Positions 1 to 11,773 of a stretch of 64,000 nucleotides of DNA are shown in pieces. This stretch comes from Tigriopus japonicus. Taxonomy: Eukaryota; Arthropoda; Copepoda; Harpacticoida; Harpacticidae. The stretch covers positions 5,830,269 through 5,894,268 of the forward strand of contig CM021323.1 in the NCBI GenBank assembly GCA_010645155.1, given 5' to 3'. The notes under the pieces are model-generated. The model was given only the letters and a program-made list of their open reading frames with translations, made no database searches and was not told the DNA's origin. The position numbers and the translations under genes are program-made. Numbering within the stretch: position 1 is the stretch's first letter; each line of letters begins with the position of its first letter.

Positions 1-46
1 AACGTACAAACTACCATAATACGTGTTAAAAGTAAAAAAAACTCAC

Positions 47-3000
47 CGAGGGATCGTAACGTTTCTCCTGACTTTTAACATTTCTTTCATATGGACGAAA
101 GCATTTGATGGTGAGCAAATGTTCCGGTTCATATTCGCGATCCAATCGTTGAGCCACCGAAATAATGGCCGAATTGTTCTCGTTCACCTCGAGCTCAAAA
201 ATGCCGTCGTCATTTCCATCTGCAATCACAAAAACTCATAATTAACTTTTGAAAGGTAAAAAAGCCGTTAACCGAAACTGAAACATATGCTCTGTCGGTG
301 GATATAGAAAAAGCAAATATAAATCGGAGATATTGCTTTGGTAGATTTGTTTTGGACATATCTCGTGCCTACTTTTGGTTTCGGTAAAACCTCCGAAACT
401 TTGGCTTTTGATCCATCTCTAAAAGATAATATTATTCTATCTGTAATTGAGCTTACATGTGATGGCGTAGTCAATTTGACCATTTTCTCCTTCATCCTCA
501 TCGATAGCACTGATTTGTCCGATTACCGTTCCCAAGGGCAACTCTTCAATCACCTCGATTTCCAGAGGTACAGAATTCTGTAAGGGAACCAGCAAAAAAT
601 TAGGCAAACGAACTTAACCATAATACCAATATGAACTCACTCTTTGTCGTTCAAAAACGGGTGAGAAATCGTCGACATCGTCAACGACCACTTTTAGAAG
701 TCTGGACGTTTGTTGAGGTGGTGATCCAAGATCATGGATATCAATGATCAAAGTGTAATCGGAACGTTCCTCCCGATCCAAAGAGACACGAGTGCTGATT
801 ATTCCGTTATTAGGGTCGATTTGGAACAGTTTGCGAATGATGGTGCCATCATCGGGGAGGGAATAGATGATTTTCCCGTTGGCTGTTTCTGGATCATCTG
901 GATCATAAGCTTCAACTTGGTAGACTTTGCTTCCAGGATTAGCATTCTAGAAGGATTGGCATTCAATTAGAAACTGAAAGTGTTTTAATTGTATTAAGAG
1001 AGCGGAAAAACTTTCAAGAAGGGCAAAAAACAGGCCTTTTAGTTATACTGTAAATATGGCTGAGATTCTTTTTCAAAGCTTGAAATAGAAAAATAAACAC
1101 CAAACAAATATTCCAAATTTAACATTTTTTCCCAATTTGCAAATTCCAAGAGTCCAAAATATTTTGCTCAATTTTTTTGTTGACAATTCATGGCTCGTTC
1201 TTTCATATGGAAAGTTTTAGCCAACGTTTTATTTAAACGGAACAAAATCTCGAAAAAAGGTTTTCCTTTTGGTTTTGAAAAATCCAAATCTCTCTAGGAA
1301 GCAAAATTTCAAGAAAATTCTAACGTATAGAATTCAAACCCAAAAATCACAAAAGGAAATTTTCCTGGTCGAAACAGCAAAAATAGAAGTTTTTTTAAGT
1401 TTCCAAAGTTTTTAATGTGGTTATTTACCTCGGCGATATGAGCAACATCATTAGGTTCAGGTTTGATGAATTGAGGGACTCCATCGTTGCTGGACACATC
1501 ACCCACGGTAATGTAAACGTCTGTGTCGGAAAACAGTTCAATGTCTCCAAAATCTAGTGCTCGAACTTTGAGAACGTAGGGAGTCTGGAAAAATGCATTG
1601 ATAGTTTTAGGGGTGCTTTTTTGGGTTGCCAGATTACTTGAATGCTTACCTGACGCCCTTTACCGGTTAACGATTGGGCAGTTGTAATTTCACCGGTGGT
1701 TCCATCAATGGCAAATAACTTCTTATCCTGATAGGAGAGGAATCAAGTTTCAGTCAGAGTGAGTCAAATAAGGGCCACTATGAATGAATCGATGAAATTG
1801 TATTATATGTGCTACATGATTATTTGTTGTAACAACAACAATATTTATGCTTTTTTACTTAAAATATGCTAAATGGTGGAAATCAGCTACAATAAATGCG
1901 ACAACTTGATAAGGATGTGGATTAGTTTCTATGTACGATAAAGATTGAGCATTGGGCAAACATGGACTTGTCTTGGACGTTGGACAAATTGTAAACCTGA
2001 TTATCTATAACTATTGTCCTTTATGATTGCAATTCGATGTCCAATTTTTCCATCCATTTTATATTTGAAATATTCTTGCTACAATGGATTAGTTCGGTCG
2101 GACGAATTCAGCTGGGGATTTCTTGGGGCCAATTGGCTAGGGATGTGTCGGAATCTAGACTAGTCCTTCAATAAACTTGATAAAGATTGTTGAAAATTCC
2201 CGAGCTTGATTAAAAATTTGGTTTGTTAACTACCTGGTATCAAGCTACAAAAGGACTTTTCCCTCGTGCAACAAAATTCGAAACTGTGGACACCAAAGCC
2301 TTATTTAGATCCGACCCACCTTTAGGCATTTGGCCCCAGGAATCCCTAGCTGAATTCGTCCGACCTAACTATTCAATTGATGAAATGTGTGAGATTAGAC
2401 AAAAACAGTAAAAACAGGTTCATGCTTGCGCAAATTTCTTAGCTTAATTAACACACACCTGATATGCATCATGGATAATCGAGAAGATGTTGTATATTGA
2501 TTGTAAAAGTCATAACAAACACTTGTTAGAAAATGTCATCAAACACTTTCAATTCAACCGCTCTAAAAGCAATTAAAAATTCTGCAAAAAGTATTTTGTC
2601 AGTGTTCGGAGATTGTTTAAAATGAAACTGAAAATTCTAACTCGCAAAAGATGTAACATGTTGCTTCATATTGCAAGATTTGTACTCAGAAATGACAAAA
2701 TACAGGATTGTAAAGCTAATACAAATGGTGCTTTCCTAACACATTTTTAGCCAGTTTCGGCAGAATTTGTTGAAAATATCTGACAACACTGCAATGTTCT
2801 TTTTTTTCGAAACATTTTCCTCTGTCAAAATCTGCCTAGGACATCTAGCCAAGGACAATCTTTTTTCTCGTTGATTCATCTTTGTGTAAGGACAATGATC
2901 TCCCAATCTTATATCTTGTGCAGCGTAAAGGACAAATTCAAAAAGCATTCTCAAGTTCTTACCGCGTTAACTCCTGGAGGAAACATGTATCGGACCCGTC

Positions 3001-6000
3001 CTCCTCCACCCAAGTCCGGATCTTCTGCCTTCACCGACGTAACAGGTGTTCCAGGGGGAGAGTTCTCTGCCACCACTGCCGAATATCTCGATTCCAAAAA
3101 TTGGGGTGGAACATCATTGACGTCCGATAGTTCCACTTGAACATTGACCAAAGTGGCTTTCTGACTTGGTCCTCCATTCGGCGAATCCGTAGCTATCACT
3201 TGCACCTCGTGGATCGCCTGTTTCTCCCTGTCCAATTGCGATCGACCATCAGGACCAGCATTAACCTTCAAAAAGGAAGACATTTTGTTTCATCTATACA
3301 TAACCTGGGAGCTGGAAGACCCATTGATCATGCCGGAATTGATAGTTCCTTCATGCCGGAAAAAAGTAGGACACCTTTGCTTTATCAGCTAGTACATAAC
3401 ACTAGACACTAAAGAGGGGGGAATTTTGAACAGTGCGCAAATGTGAAAGTGTGGCCAAAATTTGAACAATTTCAGTGTACCTAACCTTCTTTGTTAACAA
3501 AATGATTGAGCATATGTTACTTCTAGAGATATGTTGACTCTTCAAAGCCAGCGCGCAACAGCTGAGGTGTCGTACATTTCTAGAATGATCTGTGGTAGTG
3601 ATGTGACTTGGTATGTTGGGCAAGCTTTTTGCGCGAGGTCGTAAGGTAGTGTCGCCAATCGACCTTTGTGAAATCGTATTCGGCTTTGCTTACCAATCTT
3701 CAAAAACCTGTTTTTTTATCAAGGAGAACGGAACGGCGTCCCTAACTTTTGTGACTTCTGAACAGGGTTGCAAATGACACTCAAATTTGTGTTTGCTGAT
3801 ATAGCTGAGCACAATACGAAATCTCCATTAGGTGACCCTACCTTGCGACCTCGCGCAAAAAAGCTTGCCCAACACACCAAGTCACATCACTAATCTGTGG
3901 GAAGACCTCTCTATTACCATAAGATGTCCTTCTTTGGGATCAATGATGAAGAAATCCTCGCCCTGCCCACTGATAGAGTAGACAATTTCTCCTCGGTCCC
4001 CCGTATCAAAATCCATGGCCTTCACCGTCAGGATCTTAGTCAAAGGAAAGGTCGATTCCGGGATGCTTATGGCGTAGGACTCTTGCTCAAAAATGGGTGC
4101 GTTATCGTTGATATCAACCAATTGAAGCTTCACCCTAGCATCACTGATGCGATCCTCAGCTATGGCTCGAACCTGGAAAGTCACATCAGGCCTTTGTTCG
4201 AAATCCAGGATCTGGTTGCTGATCACTTCACCGGTCAAGGGTGAGATATCAATGAGATTTTCTGGGTCGGACGTCGCCACTATTTCAAATTGGGTAATCT
4301 GGGGGACGCAAAACGCTCTCATGATTAAAAGCCAGTCTTTCTTGGTTTTTGAAATTGAAGGCTCACCGGTTGTCCCGTGATAGGATCTTTGGCACTGAGC
4401 TTCACCAAAACGTGTCCAATGGGTTGTTCCTCTTTGATCTCAAATGTAAGGGTGGGATCACTTGGGGTCCATGGATGGGCAAATTGGGGACTATCCGCCC
4501 TAAAGGCTTGAATGAAGAAAGTGACCTCGGCTTTGTCCACTTGAGAAAAAGTCCCCTCCTTGCCGGTGGTTGTGGTCATGGTCGTGGTTTCGTCATCCTC
4601 ACTTTCGTCGACACGATCATCCTCGGCATTTACATCTCTGACCTCGACAGTCAATATAATAACGGCTGCAGAGTTATGAGAAAGGGGTTCCTGGACCGTG
4701 ATCCGACCATCGTTGGGATCAATGGTAAACGATCGAGTGAAGTCAAAGGGAGTCTAAAGATTGAAACAATGAAACGTCAAGTTCTGGCTTCTTATTTACA
4801 ATTTGTTCCAAGACCTACCGGATTGCTCAACGTGTTTCCGGTTTTATCACGTGCTGTCACCGGATCTACGATGTTGAATTGGAGAACCGAGTTCCGATCG
4901 TCGTCATTGGCATTGACTTGTAGAACGGTCTCACCCACAGGAACACTTTCTAGTACATACACCGTATAGGATTCCTAAAAAAACGTGAAGTCTTAAAAAA
5001 CTAGGAAATTACTAAGCTTTGAAAGCCCCTAAAGCTACTTCTTTCGACAAGATGGCACCACAAGCAATTGAATTTTTGATAAAATAAAGAGACAGCTAGG
5101 TTTGCCTGACATCTTTGGAGAAACATGGACAGTTGTTTCTACACCGATGTTAATTACTGAGTTGTCTAAATCACTAGAGTGCTTTTATAAGGAACTCTTT
5201 GGATGCAAGATCCTTCCATAGTACGTAAACTTGTGCCGGGTTAATCCAAAAAATAGTTAAAAAGTTCAACTAAAGAGGCATTAGCTGAGTGTGCATGCTC
5301 ATCATCGTGTGATTTTTCATTGTTTCTTACAAATTCTAAACATAATGGAGAATAAGATACAGTATTGTAAAGTTGAGTTTAAGTGTGCAAGAGCTGCTTT
5401 CTTGGTGACAAAACTGCCAGGGTTCTCTTTGTATTTCATATGTACCTGCTCAAATTTCGGTGGTTTGTCGTTAATGTCTTGAATAGTAATTCGAACCAAG
5501 GTTTCGCCCGTCTGCTTGTACGGAGTTCCACTGTCATCCACTTGCACCTAAAAGAAATGAAATTTTATAAGTTCCATGTTCCAAGGTTCTGTTGCTGCGC
5601 TTTTTATTGAGGATAAAGTCTCTTAACGCGTCTGCCTTTTTCAAATAATTGTAGAGAGTAACTTAAAAAGGCAAAGGCGTTAGGAAGAGAAGAGCCATTT
5701 ATAATCGGGCTCTTGCTACTATTTTTTCCTTTACATTTGACGTTCAACTAGTTTTAAGCAAAGTAGGGACACTTGGTTTTAGCTGCATTTGTTCCCAAGA
5801 GTCGTCAAAGAACAAAAATAATTACATTTTAAGCGATTTCCTACCACAAATTGAAGAGCTTATATGCAAGTCTTGCCCTGATTTTTTGGAGTACTTTCTT
5901 GAACTAAAGTGTCCAAAAACGTAGTTATTCATGACTAAGTCAATACCAAGGAAAAGAGAGGTCCAAAAACTAGGTAAATTACCTCAGATGGAATTTAGCA

Positions 6001-9000
6001 TACCGGATGATAAAGGGGTGAAATTATGAATAGCTATTACAGCTTCTCTTCTCAGTTCCCCTTGAGGGTGTATAAAACACATAGTATTTTAATGGGACGT
6101 AATAAATCTTACCCGAATTTCGTAGGTGTCTCCGTTTCGCTGAATGTCCAAATTGGCATCCGACGCCACAGAAATCACTCCAGTTTTAGGGTCAATCACA
6201 AAATTGTCCTTGGCACCAGAATGAATGTGGTATCTACGAAAACCAAAGAAGTGGATCGTCATTTCACAATCAATTAACTGTTAGGAATAACCCCTTACCT
6301 CAATTGCTCGTTGTCTCCATCGGGATCAGTAGCCCGAACTTGAGCCACATCTTCACCTTTGGTCGCGTCTTCCTTCACCATAAATTCGTAGAGAGGCTGC
6401 TCAAATCGGGGCTTCTCGTTACTGATGGATCCCACTTTAACCACCACTGCCACATCATTAGACAGAGGTGGTTTCCCACCATCGGTGGCTCGCACAACAA
6501 TCTCATAACGACCTTTCTCGGTATCGGTTCCCTCAGCTGGTTGAACGAACGACATTTCCCCTGAAATGGTAACAAAATAATTGTCGTTGGTGATTGTTCT
6601 TGTTCGATTTAACAAGCATCACGAACCAGTGAGAGGGTCAATCTTGAACACGGTAGACTCGGAATTGATGGAATGAATGTCGTAAAAGATTTTGCCACCC
6701 CCTTGGGTTGGTCCATCGATATCTCGAGCTTGAATGATGAGAGGAACGTCAAAGTCCATGGCTTGTTCTTCAACCACTCGGAGGTATTCATCTTGGTCAA
6801 AAATAGGGTAGTTGTCGTTGACATCTTGCACCCGAATGTGAAGAGCAGTGGTGGAGATCTGTGAATAAGGGCAGTTTTAGTTTTGGATCTAATTTGTGCA
6901 AAATCGTGTTTTGGTCCTTGCCTGTTTGCCCCCATCAGTTCCAGTGAACGTGAGCACGAATGTTTGTTGGGTCTCAAAATCCAGACAATGAAGTAAATCT
7001 GCACCGCAGGGTGCGACAGAAATCTCGCCCGTAATGGGATTGACGTCGAATTTCTCGGATCCAAAGCCATTCAAACCATATTCAACTTGACCAAAGCGAC
7101 CAGAGTCTGCATCAAGTGCCGTTATAGAACCTATAAAAAAAAAATTTTTGAAATATTGTTGATGATTTGGAACAATGAATTTACTCACCAATCAAAGAGC
7201 CAGGAGGGAGATCCTCAGGGACTTCAAAAGCATATATAGGTTGATCAAAGATGGGTGCATTGTCGTTGGCATCTGTGACAATCACATTGACAGTGACACT
7301 TGACATGATCTTGCCCGCTTGGACTGCATTCACATTAAACACAAAGTTTCGGCCTTGTTCAGATTCATAGTCCAAACGTGCAGGATTTGCTACCCGTATG
7401 ATGACAGGTGTTCGACCTTGAGCCCTTGTGGGATAAACTGTGAATACACCATCAGAGTTGAGCACATTCTCCAGGATGAGATCATATTCAGAGTTTCTTG
7501 AAATGTCTGCATCATTCACTTGGATATTCAAATCAGGCAAAGGAGTATCAGCACCTGAGAAGAAATGTATGGATTATTAGAAAACTCTAATGTGTCAAAC
7601 ACTTTGCTTGTAGCATACCAACATCCTCAGGTACAGCCACAGTAAAGTTTGCTCCATTAAACTCAGGAATCTCATCATTTTGATCAGTGACCACAATAGT
7701 CACATTACTGACTGCCTCATCTCCAAATACGCCGGCCTCAACAATTTCCCGGGCCCGCACTTGAAAGGCGTACAAGCCTCCTTGAGCCAAAATCACCTAT
7801 AAATTCAGGTTAGTGTAATATAATTCTGAAGCATCAATTTGCATTTTTTCAAACGGCTTACCTCCATCTCTCTGTCCAAGTTTGTGGTGTCTGACTTCCG
7901 TAAGACTGTAGAGAAAACGCCATTCTCTGATTTTTCTGGCACGTCCAAAACAAAGAAATCTTGGCTGTCACCCACAATTGAGAGCTCAATATCCCTGGGC
8001 TCACCAGTATCACCGTCCCTTGCAATAATTTGGAAAATCGACGTGCCCTACAAAATTTCAGATTCACTTGACGCACCCTGCACTTGGTTTTCGTCCAAGG
8101 TCAACTTACCGGTGGTGTGTTCTCTTGAACAGTGGTGGAGTAAGGAGCATTCATGAAGGACGGAGGCTGGTCTTGAATATCCCCGACTGTGATAAACACG
8201 TTTGTTGTCGCTGAAAGGGACTGCTCTCCTTCAGAGGCAGAATCTTGAGCCTTGAGAATCATGTTATAAGAAGAGCGTTCTTCGTGATCTAAAGGCCGTT
8301 TCAAGGAAATCACTCCCACATACGACCCTGTTGACAGCTCCTAAAAAATATTTTAAACGGTTCAATCTCCTCAAACTTGGTTTTGCAATGAAGCCTGTTC
8401 AAAACAACGACCATGCTCGCTGTAGGTTAAGGGTGGATATTCTGGCAAATAGGTTGAGACTTTAAAGCTCCCAAAATAGGCAAATTGGCAAATAAAAAAT
8501 ATAGCAAATCAAAGGAGAACAAATCTTTTTGGGACAGAATTTTTTTTTCTCCTTTTTTGGGACAGAAAAAAATGACATCTTTTACAACAATATAATGGAC
8601 TTTTTTAGTTTCATGCAGGCGGTAATTTATGTGTTGTAAGTCCATGTAAAATAAAGTTGGCAAATATATGGATAAAATCAACAAAACCTAATAAACCTCT
8701 TTTTGGACATGAAACATTCCCTGATATTTTAGTGGCTTGTTCGCTTCGCCGCTTAATTGCTTGAATCATGAACCTCGCTATTGCTCGACAGAGATGGTAG
8801 CTTCAAAATTCATCATCTTTGCTCCCAATCAAGAGAATGTTTTAAACATTACAGATGCTGTTGTTTATGTAACAAGGAATTTGTCTTCCAATTTTCCGCT
8901 CAATCGAACGCTGGAATAAAAAATTATGCTTCTTTAAGTTCAGGCAAGCTAAGACGGAAATTAAACTCGTTCTACCTCTTGTTGCAAGATCTTTCAACAA

Positions 9001-11773
9001 GAGGTAGAACGAGTTCATTTGCGCCCTTTGCTTGCCTGAATTTAAAAGGTGTATTACTTTTGAGTCCGTTGTTCGATTGAGCTGAAAATTGATAGACAAA
9101 TTCCTTGTTACATAAACCACAGCTCCTGTAAAATTTGAAATATTCTCATGATTGGGAGCAAAGATGATGAATTTTGAAGCTACCATCTCAGTCTAGGTAA
9201 TACTGTGGTCAATGCTTGAACCTATGATCCAACCAATTACGTTTTCTGTCCACTGCGTAGAATTGTGAAACCGGATTGGTTATAGCATAAGAAATTGCGG
9301 TTAATCAGTTCAGCGGCCCAGTCAAGAAAATATCTACTGTTATTAGGCTAAAATCAGCACCCCGGTCAAATGTGTCGCTCAAGAGTTAAAAAAGCTCATT
9401 CCCAAGATAAAATATCTCACCCGAGCTTCCACTTCAAAGGTCTCGCAGACTCCATCTCGAGATTCGGCTTCTTCACATTCCAACGTGATTCTGGCATTTT
9501 CGTTCTTGTCAGCATCCGTGATGGCAATGGACGTGAACACAACTTCCCCAACAGGAACTGTCTCATTCAACGTGAAACGGTAAGGTGCACTCAGAAACTG
9601 AGGAGCATTGTCATTCTTATCCAAGACTAGAATGAAACCATGTTATTTTGAACGATGATTTGTTCATTACATATGTTGGCTTGTATACCTAGAATTTCGC
9701 GCCGGAATGGAATCAGATTGAACGCCTCATCCTGGATGGTGATGACCACTTCAATGCGCTCGGTTTCCTCTCGATCCAAAGGAGTCCGTAATGTGATCAC
9801 ACCAGTGGCTTTATTGATACTGAAGTAATCCCCACTGATGGTATAGAACACTTGGGAACCCTCGGGATCTTCACCTTTTAGAGTGTACACTTCCGACCCA
9901 ACGGGAGTATCTTCAGGAAGCTCAAAGCCCAACAAATCTCCTCCTGTAGATGAAATATGCAATTGCCAAAACACTTTCTTTGATTAAGAGACCTTGAAAA
10001 GAAATTAATCACCAGATTCCGAAATTCTGCCATTACAAGTGGTGGCAAAACAAAGATAGAACTTGTTGCCAAATAATACTCTTAAGAAACTTGATTTCGC
10101 GTTACATTGCGAATCAACTTCAAGTTTGTTATGTACATATTGTATTCAAGAACACAAATCGTGGAATGTCTTCATGCCTAGTGCACTAAATCAAAAGAGT
10201 ACGGTCACAATGTGCTTCATCTAATTCTTTCTTGTAACAGACATAGTTTTTAGTAATGATGGATCGAAAGGGCTCATAACCGAAACCAAAAGTTTTGGCC
10301 GAAAGAGGGCTTTATTGAAACCGAAACCTGACCACAAAATTGGACAAACGCAAAATTTACCTTCAAAATTTAAATTGCTCACATGTTCGACGTTGGGCAG
10401 TCGCTTTTTTTTAAATCAGAAAACTAAAACTTCAGAGATTTTTAGTCCAAAAAAATTCGATTTTGTTGCCAAACTCCATTTTTATATTGCATATCTGCTT
10501 TCGGTTTCGGTAGGCGTAGCCGAAACCGAAACCGAAATTTCGGCGGCAATTTCGCCCGAAAGCGCACTAATTTTTAGCTAACGTATTGGTTAGATTAAAT
10601 TTTACGATAATTATGAAAAATTCGAAAATTGTAAAGAAATTTCAGCTTTTACCCTTGTCCCGGTTCAACTAAAACACTTTTTATTCCTTTTTGAATCCCC
10701 TTTGTAGCATTGAGGCAAACCGATGTATGATTGTAAAAACATGCAAATCTATGCATCTCTTGGCATTGGAAAGCCATTTGCCTTGAGAAAGAACTTGATG
10801 GCCACTATATGGCGGAGCTCTTTTAATACATTGCACTAGTCATGTTTAAATCCCAAACAAATTTTTGCCCCAAGATGGTGCAGATTTCGGTTTTTGTTAG
10901 TTTTTGTGACTTAAAGCACAAGACTTTCTCAATTTTATATTACAGGTACAGCCATGAAAAATACCATCTAGTTCGCTCATGGACACACGAAACTGATACC
11001 GCATCAAACAATGGCACTTGTGATTAGATCACAAAAAATCAACTCTGATTGACCCTTATGGTCATCACAAGCCTAATCAAACGGAAGCAAATCCAACAAG
11101 GTTTTGTTCTAATAGGATTATTCCCTTTACTCATTTTATTTTGAAAACTAGAGATGCTCTCATGGAGGCAAAAACGCTGCTCCTCATTTATAGAGTCTAA
11201 GTAAGTAACCTTACCTTGTGTGAGAGTTGGAGGTTGATTGACGGCATTGGAAGGTGGAGGGAGACTATTCTGAGGCTGTCTCACAGCCCGAATAGGAATT
11301 TTGGGCGGAGGCTGAATTGGTCGAGGTGGGGGTGGAGGTTGGATTGGAATTTCAGGTTGCTCCGTTGGACTGGGTAATGGCGCCACTTCCGGTTGGATAT
11401 CCGGTTGGAGAGGCAGATTTGGTCGAGGTCGACGCTGTGGTCGGATTTGAGGTCGAAAAGGGTTGGAAGAAGGAGGATCATTGATAATCTTGGACTCGGA
11501 TTCCAATTCTCCCTCTGTCGGCAAGATATTGATCTCATTGGAGGCAAAAACCGGTTGATTAGGCAGCTTTCGGCGGCTTTTGAGTCCAACAATTTGAGGT
11601 CTGGGCACCCTCGGAGCCCCATTTGAATCAAAGAGTGAGGTCTCTTCTTGAGGAGGAGGTGGCCTTCGAAGAATGGGCTGTCTTGGTCGGAAACGCCCAA
11701 AACTGGGCGTTACTTGGGCACTGCATAATGTCAATGTGAGGAAATGAATCACTAGTATTTGTATTGGCCGCAT
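47..11773 (-). CDS. Cad87A/CDHR1-like multi-repeat cadherin, 3' partial
   Basis: Calcium-dependent cell-adhesion receptor of the cadherin superfamily, presumably at the plasma membrane. Exons in transcript order: 11215-11773, 9689-9943, 9421-9626, 8110-8340, 7862-8047, 7619-7796, 7189-7554, 6922-7130, 6627-6858, 6299-6560, 6113-6233, 5446-5547, 4819-4974, 4367-4753, 3918-4298, 2963-3265, 1650-1727, 1429-1584, 641-946, 457-577, 47-219. All phases agree, giving 1,656 codons before the left edge. Exon 1 has a signal peptide (MRPIQILVIHFLTLTLCSAQ) and a Pro-rich stretch. About 13 cadherin repeats follow, recognised by linkers such as DKNDNAPQF, TDANDNAPIF, QDVNDNYPIF, VDINDNAPIF and LDREE-type motifs. 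The ninth repeat follows an acidic, Thr-rich insert (TTTMTTTTGKEG). The first five repeats resemble insect Cad87A/Cad74A and vertebrate CDHR1; which paralogue is an inference. The transmembrane segment and tail lie beyond position 1. Confidence 0.93.
3596..3892. mobile_element. hAT-type MITE with 8-bp target duplication
   Basis: A 297-bp non-coding element lies between perfect 8-bp direct repeats ATCTGTGG (3588-3595 and 3893-3900). Its ends are inverted: TAGTGATGTGACTTGG on the left and CCAAGTCACATCACTA on the right. The similarity continues inward for about 55 bp with few mismatches. An 8-bp duplication with TAGTGATG-like ends is typical of the hAT superfamily. There is no transposase, so it would need one in trans. 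It sits in cadherin intron 15, only 25 bp downstream of the splice donor. Confidence 0.88.
8791..9189. repeat. Long foldback inverted repeat in cadherin intron 3
   Basis: The left arm starts at GAGATGGTAGCTTC (8791) and reappears inverted up to 9189. The arms are roughly 195 bp each with moderate divergence. The innermost 21 bp (8964-8984 against 8995-9015) are perfectly complementary around a 10-base loop at 8985-8994. The similarity stops just outside GAGATGG, so the palindrome has defined edges. No transposase is visible. It could be a foldback/MITE element or a degenerate head-to-head insertion. If transcribed with the intron it would form a long hairpin RNA. Confidence 0.8.
10251..10570. 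repeat. hAT-like dispersed repeat, copy 1 (cadherin intron 1)
   Basis: It starts TAGTAATGATGGATCGAAAG and shares a ~70-bp 5' segment with the repeat starting at 31582, including GAAAGAGGGCTT. The right end, CGCACTAA, is a short inverted match to the start. The interior is rich in CGAAACCGAAA-type motifs, including a local inverted pair near 10500-10545. I could not find a clear 8-bp target duplication. Assignment to hAT rests only on the TAGTxATGG-like terminus. Confidence 0.4.

Noticed and set aside
4349..4969. 206-residue plus-strand open frame
   Set aside because: It is the antisense shadow of cadherin exons 4367-4753 and 4819-4974, which have domain similarity and correct splice phases.
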